Shown piece by piece: positions 10,581 to 23,700 of a stretch of DNA of 64,000 nucleotides (positions are counted from its first letter, which is position 1; every line of letters begins with the position of its first letter). The notes below the pieces were generated by a model. It was not told the DNA's origin, did not search any database, and worked only from the letters and a program-made list of their open reading frames with translations. This DNA comes from Primula veris (taxonomy: Eukaryota > Streptophyta > Magnoliopsida > Ericales > Primulaceae). The position numbers and the translations under genes were made by a program. The stretch lies in the NCBI GenBank assembly GCA_963682055.1, contig OY821745.1:27587342-27651341 (forward strand), read 5' to 3'.

Positions 10581-12910
10581 GACTAGCGTTTGTGCAGTTT
10601 TCTTATCTGGCCTTCGAGTTCATTTTCATGAATTTTAAAATATTATGGTTTGTGGCGCAAGTTCATATTGACTGATAATTCTGGACTTAATTACTTTTTA
10701 AGTGCTGGAATGATGCTTTCATTCCTATTTAGGGAAAATTTAAAGTTTGGCTTAAAATGATCCTATACCTACAGTCTATGCACTTGGTTTGTTCAAAAAA
10801 TTTGACCAGCTTTAAAATTTCGTTTTCTGGATTGAAGGCAAGTAAAAGATTATATTTCTGATAGCCCAACTTGTTTATTACATCATATAAGCTAGCTTAT
10901 TTATTTAAACACTGCACCCAAACAAATTTCATCTTTTCAAAGCTCACACGCTATGTGAGGATATGATATGCTCGACTAACTGCAAGCGTGCAGGCAACTT
11001 CTTACATGGTTAGCGAGACACGGTGGATCATGTGATCCAATTAAATATCTATTGGTGATGGAATAATTTAGATAGAATAGCAACCCCGGATTAGACCATG
11101 ATACCGCATACAGAAACTTCTGTTTTTATAAGTATTGTAGTTGAAATGTTCATATCATATATTTATAATCATATGCTACCTACATGAATTTGAGCCACTC
11201 ATCAGGGCAATTTTTGATATTACCACTGCCCCCAATTATAATAATATTTCGTCGGTAATATCGGACTCCTCGAGACCCTTAATTGTATTTGTATATGGTA
11301 TCAGGTAACTGCAGTTTTTAATCATATAAACTATGTTACTGGGGATGAAAAACACTAGTTTATCAGTTTTTGTTTTGTCAGACAAGAGCAACACCCTTTC
11401 CTTTCATTTACTTTTAAACAAGCTTAAAATGTATAGCTTGATTTATTTATTTTTGGTCAAATATAGCTTGATTAGAAATACATATAAAACTACTTATTAA
11501 GATATTTAACTGGTCAACACATTTCAGCTTATGAGATAGATAGGCCCATCTTCCCTAATGCAGTCATGATCAGACTAGTCTTAGCTTATCCTAATCTATA
11601 ATCAGGTAAAGCTCCTAATCCTAGATATGAATATTAAAGTTGAAACTTGAAACTTGAAACTAACTTGAGCTCTATGCATACATTATTTTGCTCATAATTT
11701 TGGTAGCTAAGAACTTGAGATGTTGACTGTAAGCACTCCTCAAGTGAATAATTGATCAAATTATGTAATGTTTTATACAAAGGACACTGAATTAAATATA
11801 GTTTTGTAGCTATTTCCTTGTTAATTTTGTACCATGCACAACTAGTTATTTTTACTAGTAACATAAAGTCATAAACAAGAATTGGTGTTTTCAGTTTAAT
11901 ACAAAGTACAAACTGTTAACAAAAAATGAATGAACAAGTAGCATAGCTAGACATGACACATTCTCTTATTCAGTTAAGTTCAATAGTACTAATTTTTGTT
12001 TTCCAACTGTTGGATCGTATTAGATCCAATGTATCCAAAGGTTTACATTTTCTGATATGCCTATTATTTATAAATAAGTATAAATATAGGAGGAAAAGGT
12101 GGGGGGGCCTGAGGTAGATAGATGGTTAACACAATAGCCACATGAGTATACTAGATGTAGTGGTAATACTAATACATCAATTATACTTTATATTGACCAA
12201 GTTGTTAGCTCATTAATACACTTCACTATCAATTTCTGAACATTTGATTTCCTTCCCCTTGTTTCCCAACCCCTTCCCACCTCTCTCAATTAATACCGGA
12301 AGAAGGGACCTAGTCGGCAAATGGTGTTGCCGACTATTTAGTTAAATTAGTAATACATAATGTAAATTACGCTAAGTCTGTAATTTTATCTGATCAACTA
12401 TGGTCTGTTATTTTGAAAAACTCGTTTCAATATAATAGAATCTCTATTTTTAAAAAATAAATTAAAAAAGGACCTAATTGGGCTAACACTCCCAAATAAG
12501 TGATTATGACACTTTGATTTTTTAAGCCCATGAAAATATTAGTAGTTCTAAAAAATGTATTAAATCAAATGACATATCCGCTAGTTAGTAGTTTATGTAT
12601 TTAGTTTCGGAAACTTTTACAATTTTATGATTTTTTTTTTTGGATTTAATTGGGTTTTTCGAGCTTTCTAAACTCAAAATTATAAAAACAATATATTTTT
12701 CAAAAGTAAAGTACTAACATGTAGTGTATTTATAGTTTGTTTTGATAACAAAATAGGAAGGAAAAAACTAATATTTATATGGATTTAAAAGATCGGAGTG
12801 TCACAACGACACCTAAGCTTGGATAAATGCTTGTTTGACAATAATTGTAGTTTTTAAGTTAATTTCACTCACAATTTTTCAAATTGTATTCACTATGAAA
12901 GATTGAGATT
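10581..12910. other. Intergenic, no gene seen
   Basis: AT-rich sequence without recognisable coding signal. A 76-codon minus-strand frame at 11634-11864 has no known domain. Nothing else could be supported. Confidence 0.5.
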
Positions 12911-12948
12911 CAGGGACGGAACCAGGCTGATTTTTTTTGTGGGTGTGT

Positions 12949-12980
<32 letters not shown>

Positions 12981-13195
12981 GAGTGATCTAAAAAATATAT
13001 CGAATAGAAGATAAAATAAACAAGATCTAATATAAAAATAAAGAATTTTTTTCTATGGTTATAGGTTTGAGTGTACACTTTGCTTCTTGATTGTAATTTA
13101 AATTTTTTATTTTTAATCCCTTCAAAATTACTTTGACTCCAAGCTTAAAAAATTAAATAGTTCTTGGTCACCGTATAAGTTTGGTTCGTCACTTG
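12911..13195. mobile_element. Possible hAT-like MITE with 30-G homopolymer
   Basis: The left end CAGGGACGGAACCAGG resembles the common plant hAT terminus CAGGGGCGGAGCCAGG. The right end, read inverted, gives CAAGTGACGAACCAAACT, which aligns with the left end at most positions. No good 8-bp target duplication was found, so the right boundary is uncertain. The element contains an uninterrupted run of 30 G (12949-12978). Confidence 0.4.
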
Positions 13196-15096
13196 ATTGT
13201 CTAATTTTGTATACATTTGCTCTTGTGAGGCAATTAATGAAGTAATTGTATTTGTTATTTCCCACGTACTAAAAAGTAGATCATACGACTTGTACATATC
13301 AGATTTTTCATTTAATGTACTCACTTGTGATGATGAACTTATTGTCAAGTCATTTGATATGATCACATCCTCAAACCTAGTATAAGCTTCATGTCATCAA
13401 TTAATATAATAATAATTACTTGTAAATCTCCTAAGCTTTCGAGTCTTAAATTCTTTATATAAATTAATCGATCCTTCTTTTTATATTAATTAACACCTTG
13501 GTTTGACTTGATATGTATGTATATATATATTGGAAACGTCATGTATGGTATTTTGTTACACTTAGTTTTATACAGTAATACAATAATGTTATGATATAGA
13601 TGCAATAATATTTCTATTAAATATAACTTGAATTAATAAAATAATTTTAAACGCTTGAACAATGCTATGAGACACTTAGCAAAACCGATACGTTAAAATG
13701 TATGACGGCAGATTATAGCATGCATACAATTTAAAAATGAATCAATGCGATCAGATCTATGGGTTTAGATTTTATCTTTTAATAATATGAGTATGACTAT
13801 TGACTTACATTTATTACAGTATCTATCATATGATATAATAATATGTTCGAAACTTGGAAGAATCAAACTGCAGTCAAGTTCCTTATAATTATATTAAGAT
13901 AGACAGCCTAAAATATGCACTAAATTAAAGAAGTCACAACAGAACTGTAAACTATATATATATATATACTGTAATTTTGATATAATTCCTGTGACTGACA
14001 TTATTCATGTGTAAAAATTCTGACCACCGTCGGGGATATGGTGAAAATTTGGTAGGGCGTATATGGGTCATGTGCACTTTGAAAATTGAAAAAGTTCAAT
14101 AATGGAAGTGTACCTTATAAATGAATTATAAGAGTCTACTGCTCAATAAAGTACTAAAGAAATTTACTACTAATAATGATTAATGGTAAAAAAAAGAAGA
14201 AGAAGGTAGTACTGTACTCAATGTAAAGCTCTTTTTGGTTCCTTTATGGTTTATTTTCATTCGACCAAGTCATATAATTCTAGGATTATTCTAATATAAT
14301 TTGGTAGACCCACTGAAAGTTTCATTTCTTTCAAGTTGCAAGTATTATTACGTTCTAGAGGGATGATTTTCTATTATGAGAATTCATGGATGTTCATTTA
14401 TAAAAAAAAATGGATTATTGTAAGTTGTATGAAAAATCTAATAGTACCAGATCTGAATTCACACAATTTAAAATAAGTTTTGTTTTTCTTTTACTTAATT
14501 GGGTTCCAATGACAACTAAGGCCTTGTTGTTTGAATTGAGACTAAGATAGGACGGGATAAGATGTTCGTGAGCTCCATAAATCGGGTGTTTGGTAAACAT
14601 AGTAGGATGGGATTAGGTGTACTCCAAATTATGGTGAAATGAAGTATTTACAATAGCTAATAGGGGATGCTATTAACATTCTGACCCGTCATAATTTCTA
14701 TTATATTATCTCGATACACTCATAGTCCCGAAATATGTAATACCGCAATCATGGCTTTCGTACGGACACACTGTAGTTAGGGGTTAAGGAGGCAGAGCAT
14801 TAAAGTATTGGAATAGACATGTCACGAGGAATATTAATTGATGACTTTGGGAGTGTTTACACATACTATATACAACTATATAATGAGCGGACATACAAAT
14901 CAAGTAAAGAGATAGTAATGTTTATTGTATCATCGTAACACGCAAGATAGAAAATCATTTGTCGAATAGGTGATGAAAAAACATTTAGGACACAATTATT
15001 TGAATGGAATTATTATGACCATTCACAAGGAAAAAATCTGAACTGCCAGAAAAGTCATCAAACTGTGAAATATGCCTAGCTGATTGTACATTTTGG
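13196..15096. other. Intergenic, no gene seen
   Basis: AT-rich. A GGCCTTGTTGTTTGAATTGAG stretch near 14520 looks like one end of a small MITE, but its partner was not found. Short frames at 13145-13385 occur on both strands over the same bases and show no domain. Confidence 0.45.
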
Positions 15097-15104
15097 TCCA
15101 CGTT

Positions 15105-15820
15105 TATGATAACAATTTCGTGGGTTTCAAACTGATCTAATCAGACCCGTTACAGGTTGGATAAAAATACAATTATATTTGTATCAGATTTAAATAAGTA
15201 AAAATTCAAGTTAAAAAGTGCAAGTTAACACTTTCCATCTTTTACAGCTCTCTTACACATTTAACTCTCTCTCATGTAATAATAGAGAACATATATTTAA
15301 ATGGGTAAAAATGGAACTTAACACTCTCTTTTCCTATAGTTTAAATGGGTAAAATTGTAAATTAAAAAATGCAATTGAATGCTCTCTCTCTCATCTCTAT
15401 CTCATATATATTAAATTCTCTCCATTATAATAATACATAACATACATTTGAGTGTATTTCTTAAAAAAATAAATTATATATAATTAATTTATTAATTAAT
15501 TAAACGATATTTATGTTAAATGTGAATAAAATTTATTCATGTTAATTAATAACTAATATCTTAATGTGAAAGTGTATTTAATATCACGTTAATATTTTTA
15601 TATTATATTTATAAATCAAATGATTTTTTACTCTACCTAACAAATTTTATTTGAAATTTTTGATATTTACGGGGTTTATTTTTTAAAAGGGAAAAAAAGT
15701 ATTTTTAAAAAACTGGTCAAATGGATCGGGTCGGGCCAAATATGTAAAAGTGTAACCTTGTTCTCGTATCGGGTCGAATCGGGTCAGATTATGTTAAAAC
15801 CCATGAAATTGCCATCCCTA
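15105..15820. mobile_element. hAT-type non-autonomous element (716 bp)
   Basis: The right end read inverted is TAGGGATGGCAATTTCATGG; the left end is the related TATGATAACAATTTCGTGGG. The inverted similarity continues through the GGGTTT and GACCCG blocks. It is flanked by the 8-bp target duplication TCCACGTT (15097-15104) and TCCACGGT (15821-15828), seven of eight matching. No coding frame. Confidence 0.72.
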
Positions 15821-15965
15821 TCCACGGTAGTTTGATTTTGGTTGCCTTGTGAGCATTTTTTTTTTTTTTACAGTATTACAATTTCTTCCAATTTTACATA
15901 ACTATATGAATATAACAGTTCTTTATGCTTTTAGTAACTAATTTAACAGTCACACTGTAAGTCTA

Positions 15966-16255
15966 ATAGCAATCGTGCGTGTTGCGTATGCGATGCTAAT
16001 GCAATAAAAATATATAAAATAGTTATAGTTATGATATAAATATGTGGATAGTAGAAAAAAATATATAGTTTAAATTTAAAAGAATGTTTGGTTGTTAAAG
16101 ATATATAAATAGTTTTATTAGTTTTTACTTTTTATATTTTTATGGGAGTATGGTATTATTGTAATTAATATAAAAGTGTAGATGTATTTTTTTTTTTAAA
16201 ATGGTTAAATTAGGCAAAATTATTTGACTTGATTTAGTTTATTATAATAGAATGA
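15966..16255 (-). mobile_element. Degenerate Helitron-like element
   Basis: On the minus strand it starts TCATTCTATTATAATAAAC after an A, as Helitron 5' ends do, and finishes near a GCATACGCAACACGC imperfect hairpin followed by CTAT, a decayed CTRR end. The internal order of motifs (TATGG.AGTATGGTATT.T.GTAATTAATA on the plus strand) matches the better-preserved element at 18738-19046. Confidence 0.45.
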
Positions 16256-17839
16256 TAATACTTAGACCACCTCTGGTTCATTCTTGATTTGTTCGTTTTT
16301 TAGTAACGAAAATTGATTCTCAGTTGGATTATAAATTCATTGATTTTAATTTTAAATATAAACAATATTAGACCTGTTTAAACGCAGTTTTTGAAAGGGG
16401 CTAAAGTAATTATTACTAGAAAACAAAAAGGCTAGAAAGAATAATAAAAGGACCAGTTAAGAGTATTTGATAGACACTCAATGAATAAGAAAAAAAAAGG
16501 TATTGATGCCCAGTAAGTTAAACAAAATTTTATTAAGAGCCAATCTAAATTGAAGACAAATTATTGTGAAGATTAAAAAAATTGTCAAGCAATTGGGTAG
16601 TGGGGCTTCGCTATAAATGCAAGACATTAGCAGTAATTAATAGATTCACAAACAAGTACAATTACATTTCTAGCAAATTTATATATTCGGTTTGGGAACA
16701 GAGAATATGGCTGCTACTATATAGGACAACCAAAACTGTAATTTTTTAGCCATATGATGAGGTTTATATTAACCATTGATTTCAATCAAAGCAATTAAAA
16801 TAAAACAAAAAGATAGGGAATTTGAACAAATGACGCTGCTCCGAACGGGAATTTGAACCTATCCAATGTGATTTAGTTCAATCGTTCAGTTCTTACAGCA
16901 TCTACAACAGTGTTGTTATCTCTATTTTTAACTAAAAATATTAGCTAACAATGCAATTTTGTCTCCCTATTAGTTGTGTTAAAGTGTGTGTTAACTTTAT
17001 AGATGTTAAAAATAACAATATTTTTAATTGTTATAACTTGATCACATGACAAAAAAGTCTATCCACACTCACAATTAATTGTTATTTATCACGTACTGTA
17101 TATATTTTATATCTCTACCATACTGCTATTTATTTTCTCACAGCATCTATCCATAATACTATATTTTGAATAATTAATTTTTAGTTAAAATAAATAACAT
17201 TTTTAAAGTTAAAACTATTCTGGACGTTTAAGTTAATATACTTATGTGTCATTTAATAACTTTTTAAATGATCATGTGTCACTAGTTAATAATAAAAAAT
17301 TAACAAAACTATTACGGATGTTCTTATATATTAATTATAATTTGGATCACATGCCACTATTAGCTCCAAACTCCAAACATTATTTTATCAAATATATTTA
17401 AAAAATGCAGTTTGCATATCTCGAATCTATTTGAGAATTATTTTAATGTTCATTTAATTATATACAAATTTGTAGGTCCACTGTTCCACTCTATTTTTCA
17501 TTCAACTATATAAATCATCTGGGTCCTATACATACTGTCGTTTATATAATACAGACGAATTATGGAAACATTATCCTATTTACAATTTATTTCTATTAAT
17601 ATAAGGATACCATGTGAATTCACATCGGAGGTAAAAGAAATTCCTTTGAAAATATATAAATTGAGATATTTATTCGGTACATAAAAATCAACTGCAACGA
17701 AATAGATGTACTGTTCAGGTAAGAGAACAAAATAGGGATCGGTTTTGCTGAAAATTTTAAAACAGTTTGTCTTGATTTTTCCGGGTAGTAAAAAGCAATC
17801 CGGTTTGAATCCGTTTAATATATTTTTCAATTCATTAAC
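16256..17839. other. Intergenic, no gene seen
   Basis: AT-rich. A GGTTCAAATTC match on the minus strand (16849-16859) resembles a pol III B box, but without a convincing A box. No coding region is supported; the 98-codon minus-strand frame at 17576-17872 has no known domain. Confidence 0.45.
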
Positions 17840-18175
17840 AGGTGTTAGATTTTTATTATGTGACACATCCAAAATAATAGTGTACTAGATTCACGATACT
17901 ATTAATCGTTCGGTGTTCATTCCAAAATGCATTATTATTTAGGTTGTGTCAACCAATGATATTTTTTAGTTTCAATTTAAATTAATTTTAGGGTTGATAT
18001 TTTTGGGTTCATTAACATGGGTTATGTTTTTAATATTTTTTAGTTTTAATTTTGAATTAATTTTAGGGGTATATACTTTTGGGTTTATTAATATGTGTTA
18101 GGTTTTTAGTATGTGACATACCCTAAATAATAATTGATTAGATTCACGGTAGTTTTAATCGTTCGATTTTGATTC
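17840..18175. repeat. Duplicated ~75-85 bp blocks
   Basis: Two block types are each present twice. One runs TATGTGACA..CC.AAATAATA..TAGATTCACG..TTAATCGTTCG (about 17855-17915 and 18110-18170). The other runs TATTTTTTAGTTT.AATT..AATTAATTTTAGGG..TTTTGGGTT (about 17959-18034 and 18035-18110). The order suggests successive partial duplications. Confidence 0.6.
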
Positions 18176-18737
18176 TAAAACATTAAAACAAAAATGTAAA
18201 ATACAAAATTACACATTTTTGCTGCCTAAAAATTCAAAACAGGTTGTCCTGAATTTTTTAAAGACAACAAAAATGGATCCACAAAATAGACCATGCCTTA
18301 CTGATTAAATCTCAATATTTTAAACTAATGGTGTGGATTCGACCATCCGAAAGTGAAATAAAAAGAAGAACTAAAATACGAAATGCAAATGAGAAACGTG
18401 AAAAGAAAATAAAAAAATTTAAAATTTACATGTGAGATGATAAAAAACAGAAAACAAGAAACGTGGTTTGAAATGAAAATGAGTTTCTCAAAAACTACGA
18501 GTTCTACATAAATTTTCAGGAACCATATAAGGTTCTAATAGATTGCAGATTTAATTTAAAAATGTTAATTGATATGTTTTTTAACACTTTAACTACAATG
18601 ACACAATTATAAAATTGATGGCGTGATTCTGTATCACAGTTCCACGATTCTAATTAAACTTGACATGAAAACCTTGCATGTATATGACAAATGATTGTTG
18701 TTAGACTAAATAAAAAACAACTACACGTATATATAAA

Positions 18738-19046
18738 TTAGTAATCGTGTTCCACACTTTGCGTGTGAGACGCGTAATGCGATAAAATTTTAAAAATAAG
18801 TGTAGTTATGATACAAATATTTGAAGAATAAAAAAAAATATAAAAGTATAAAATGAGAAGACTCAAAAGAATTTTGAGAGGTTAAATAGGGATAAAAAGT
18901 GTTATTAGTTATTATTTTTTTTCTATTTTTTATGAGAATATGGTATTGTGGTAATTAATAAAAAAATGTAAGAGTATTTTTGAAAGAAAGTGGTAAAATT
19001 TGACAGGCTCAAGAAATCTTGGGTTGACTTATTATAATAGTATAGA
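18738..19046 (-). mobile_element. Non-autonomous Helitron (309 bp)
   Basis: On the minus strand the element begins TCTATACTATTATAATAAG directly after A (complement of T19047). It ends CTAA directly before T (complement of A18737), with a CACAC-TTTGC-GTGTG hairpin (stem CACAC/GTGTG) a short distance inside the 3' end. This is the Helitron hallmark: 5' TC, 3' hairpin plus CTRR, insertion between A and T, no target duplication and no inverted repeats. No RepHel coding sequence is present. Confidence 0.75.
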
Positions 19047-19257
19047 TATAATTGATTAAATATATATATAAATATAATTGATTAAATATCATGTACTCAC
19101 TGAAGCGTGCCATACATTTTACTACTATATTTAGAGGACTCACACGTGGCTGGTTATAAGTATGTTTTAACTATTTTTGTCATCGTAATGTTACCTCGTG
19201 AGATTAGTGGTGCACTCTTCAAAATTAATATAATATTTTTCATTAACTATTTATCAC

Positions 19258-19423
19258 CTACACAAACATGGAGACAGAGTACCTGACTCTGAGTCAGAGT
19301 TACTCTGTTTTTCCAACCATTGAATATATATTTTATTAATACTGTATTGATAAAATAACAGATTCAATGGTCAACGGAAGCAGAGTAACCCTGACTCAGA
19401 TACTCTGCCTCCGTGTTATGTAG
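19258..19423. repeat. Hairpin-forming inverted repeat (166 bp)
   Basis: Two arms of about 65 bases (CTACACAAACATGGAGACAG... and the inverted CTACATAACACGGAGGCAG...) pair along almost their whole length, around a short AT loop near 19325-19355. Both arms contain TGAGTCAG.GTTACTCTG and ..CCATTGAAT. It is either a MITE or a hairpin precursor locus; no clear target duplication was found. Confidence 0.8.
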
Positions 19424-19641
19424 TGTGTATATTTTGTTTTCACCTCTAGTTGACATTTGACCTACTTTTTAATAAAATGATTGGTTTGTATAAGAAAAAT
19501 ATTATTGAAAAAGTAGAAAAAATATTAATGTATGTTAATAGATAGTTTGATACCCTCAAATATTGGATGTTTGTTGATGAGTAGCTAAATTTAATAAAGT
19601 GTATTTTTTGTGATGAATATAGAGAAAATTATAAGCAGACT

Positions 19642-19887
19642 TAGAGTGGGACGAAAACCTGAAAAAACCAAACCGAAAAGACTGAAAAATAACCGAAATC
19701 CTCCGAAGAAAAACCAAAAGACCAAAGTCGGACCGAAACAAACATGTTTGGTTCGGTCCAAAAAATAAAAAGTCTGAAAACCGAAAAAAAATAAAAAAAT
19801 TCGAAAACCGAAAAAGTCCAAACTGAAAAATATGCTCGATTTCGGTTTTGTAAAAAACCGGACCGAGAAGGACCGAATCGGGTCCTA
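19642..19887. mobile_element. hAT-type MITE (246 bp)
   Basis: The left end TAGAGTGGGACGAAAACC and the inverted right end TAGGACCCGATTCGG are partly matching hAT-like termini. The interior is built of AAACCGAAAA/ACCGAA motifs. An imperfect 8-bp target duplication, AGCAGACT (19634-19641) and AATAGACT (19888-19895), supports the boundaries. Two overlapping minus-strand frames over it are low-complexity translations of these motifs. Confidence 0.6.
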
Positions 19888-19895
19888 AATAGACT

Positions 19896-20472
19896 GATGC
19901 GAATGTTACCCCTCTTATAGTATGTAAAATGGAGTAGTAAAATGGAATGGTTATAAATAATTAAATTTCACTAGTGTGTCATACTATGAAAAGTTATCAA
20001 GTCATATAAAAAGGTTTATTACATTACAGTTGCTTTTTTATTTTTCAACTCTTCCACTTTTTAGTTACAGATTCTTTTGCAGACAAAAATGTCAACCCAA
20101 CCGACCCTTTTCTTGTTCTCTTTCTAATTATATACACATAATATATATATATATTTATATATACATACAATATATATGTATGTATATATTTATACGTATG
20201 AGGCTTCCCGGACTCCACATCTCACTTTCTCTCTTTCTTGTTATCTTCTTTCATCATCTCTAAATCCAAATATCCAATAATAATATAAATATAGTTACAT
20301 AAAATAAATAACTATTCTCTCTCTTTCTCTCATGCACACATTATTTATTATACTACTATTAAACCCATAATACAGAATTATACATACATATATATTTGGA
20401 AAGAAAGAGAGAGGAAGCTTGAGACATTTGGAAAAAAATATTGCACCTTTTGTCTCTTATTCCTCTTTTTTA

Positions 20473-20518
<46 letters not shown>

Positions 20519-20786
20519 TATTTCAGTTTGCTCAGTTTTAGTCCTGATTAAGTTTTACAACACAAGGGTTTTCTAGAATTTATATGAATATTCATTATTT
20601 ATAGATATAAAAGTCAATTTAATTAAGGGTTGGTTTGTCTCCTTTTTCACTCCCTTTCACTATCTCTATAAACATATATTTATAAGTCTATATATATTGT
20701 TAAACCAGTCTGAGCCCAGAATTTAACTTGTGAACCGTGTTTTGCAAAAGGTCAAGAGAGACTATTGGAGATACTAAAAGTTAAAA
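19896..20786 (+). promoter_or_regulatory. Promoter and 5' leader region of the ANL2-like gene
   Basis: About 900 bases of AT-rich and CT-rich sequence precede the start codon at 20787, including CTCTCT tracts near 20317 and a (TA)n tract at 20483-20515. I could not fix a transcription start. Confidence 0.4.
20483..20515 (+). repeat. (TA)n microsatellite upstream of ANL2-like gene
   Basis: About 16 TA units some 270 bases before the start codon. Confidence 0.9.
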
Positions 20787-23700
20787 ATGAATTTTGGGGG
20801 ATTTTTAGATAATAGCAATAGTCCCGGTGGCGGTAGTAGGATCGAGGCAGATTATGGAAGCCTTCTCTCTCCTCCGCTCTCGAAGCCAATGTTCACCTCA
20901 CCCGGACTATCCCTCGCTCTCGTAAATGCCTTCTTTTATTTACTACATATATCTGTGTTTTAGAAAGCAAAATCTTAGCCAAATAGTTTTTGTACGAGTT
21001 TAAAAAGCGTAAGCTTTTAGGGGCCTTGAAGCGGAAAACAAACTTTTAAGTTTTTTTTAAGCTTTGAATCGAGTTTTTTTTCCCCACTACGAAGTGCGCT
21101 TTTTACAGTGAGAGATATATACACATTAGGGCTTGTTTGGTTCAACTTTTGATCTCAGCTTACTTGCTATTTGTTTATAAGTGGATATCATTTGGTTTGT
21201 TGGCTTAAATGTCTGAGGTTTTTACTTTATGACCTGAAAAAACTAATAGTATTCAAGTTTTATTTGAAAACCTCCTAGTTTCTGTGATTGTAATTACAGT
21301 GTGTTTGGTGTAATGAGTTTTTTTTTGGGCTTAAAGTAGCAGTTCTTTTTGCTTAATAGTACTGAGATTTTTGATTTAATGATCTAAAAAAAGCTATAAG
21401 CTACATGAGCCATTTTTGTTTCTCAACCTCAATTAAATTACCTTGTTTGCTTAAAAAGTGTACTTAAAAATATCTATATGTGTTTTAAACTTTCATTTGC
21501 TTAAGATTGCTCAGTATCTATAGTTTATAGACTATAAAGATGCACTTTTTAGTTTTTACTTGCCTAAAATACTTAATCTTTGTGCTGGATAAATCCAACT
21601 TTTTTGTCAGACAAGAGGAGATTATTTGCCTCAAGTTATTGCTACTTTTGATTCTTTGTTGTGGTTAATCTTATTTGAGTTCTCTATTTTTTTTTAAAAA
21701 TTCGTTGTCAATTCAGCAAACGGGTATGGAGGGTCGAGGAGAGTTGGCGACGATTGGCGAAAATTACGAGGCAAATAATTATAAAGATAATATTAATACT
21801 ATTAACAATGGTGTGAGGAGGAGCCGAGAAGATGATCATGAGAGCAGATCCGGTAGCGACAACTTGGATGTCGGCTCAGGCGACGATAATGACGAGGACG
21901 ACAAGCCACCCAGGAAGAAGCGGTACCACCGCCACACACCTCAACAAATCCAAGAACTGGAATCGTAAGGATAAAGCAAATTTAAATTTTCTAAAAAATA
22001 TTTAAGATTTTATGATGGGATCTTCTTATTAGTTTATCTTTGTTTAGTTTGTTTAAGGAGTGTCCTCATCCAGATGACAAACAAAGACTAGAGCTCAGTA
22101 GGAGGCTTTGTCTGGAAACAAGGCAGGTTAAATTTTGGTTCCAAAATCGCAGGACTCAAATGAAGGTAATGAACTTTAGTACCACTTTTGAAAACAAGGC
22201 CTCGTATGGTTGCAGCTTTGAAGATCATGTTTTTTCTGTTTTGTTCGAAGACTGAGCTTTTCTGGTGTTTTGGCCTGAAAAAGCTAGAAGCTTTAAGCTT
22301 GATCCCAGCTATTTTCTAAATCTAAAAAATCCAGCTTATCTACTTAAAGGCTGCAACCATACAAGCTTTACTGATTACTGGGTCTGATTGTTTTGACATT
22401 TTTTCTGTAATATCAGACACAACTTGAAAGGCATGAAAATTCGATTCTCAGACAAGAAAATGATAAGCTAAGGGCAGAGAATATGTCGATTAGGGAAGCT
22501 ATGAGGAACCCGATGTGCACAAATTGTGGCGGGCCCGCATTAATAGGTGACGTGTCACTAGAGGAGCAACATCTGAGGATTGATAACGCACGTTTAAAAG
22601 ACGAACTTGACCGCGTTTGTGCCCTAGCCGGTAAATTTTTAGGCCGGCCCATATCGTCTATTAATGGTCAGATCTCAATGCCTAATTCAAGCTTAGAGTT
22701 AGGTGTTGGGAACAATGGGTATGGTGGGATTACTAGTGTGGCCACTTCATTGGGTGATTATGGTGTTTCTAGTACTTTATCCGTTGTTCTGCCACCTAAT
22801 AGGACGGTAACTAGTGGCAGCAATGGTGGTAGCGGTGGGATTGAGAGATCTTTGGAAAAATCAATATATTTGGAACTTGCTTTGACGGCAATGGATGAGT
22901 TGGTGAAGATGGCTCAAATGGATGAGCCATTGTGGTTTAAGAGCTTTGAAGGGGGAAAAGATGTACTTAACCATGAGGAGTATTTGAGGGTTTTTAATCC
23001 TTGTATTGGGTTGAGACCTAATGGTTTCGTAAGCGAGGCTTCGAGAGAGACGGGTATGGTTATTATCAATAGCTTAGCTCTCGTGGAGACACTAATGGAC
23101 TCGGTGAGAACTTTAATCAATAAACTATACAACATTTGTACTTATTTTTTATATACTCCAAGTTCCTTTTTTCTCTTTATTTTGTCCCATTGTTGATATG
23201 TGGATTTGTTATTACCAGAACCGATGGGCGGAGATATTTCCTTGTATGATCGCTAGCACAACTACAGCCGATGTTATTTCAGGCGGTATGGGAGGAACAA
23301 GAAATGGTGCACTTCAGCTGGTATTGTACTTAATACCTTAAAACTGGTCCCGAATTTAATTATAGGGAAAGAAAGGAGTTCAGTATTTTATACGCGGTTG
23401 TTAAATTTGGTTTTCTGTATCACCGACTGGGGGAAGCATGATGTCATTGTGTTTTGATTCTTCCTTAAGCCTTCTTTTCGAGACTCATAAATTAGAATCT
23501 GTATAGAGAAGATTGAGGTTGTCCTAAGAGTCACTTGGTAGAGAATATTAAACATCGAATCCAGAAAAGATGTATTAACGTTATTACTTTCTATATTATC
23601 ACACTATTGTTTTGAACTCTAAAACGACTAAACATGTCATTTTGATTTAGAAACTCCTTTTTGGCTCTATTTCTTTTGATTATAGAGCTGTTAAGATGTA

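Noticed and set aside
16816..16900. Possible tRNA-derived SINE (minus-strand GGTTCAAATTC B box)
   Set aside because: No convincing A box at the right distance, no poly(A/T) tail and no target duplication were found.
19556..19821. Two overlapping Phe-rich minus-strand frames
   Set aside because: They translate the ACCGAAAA-type repeats of the hAT MITE at 19642-19887.
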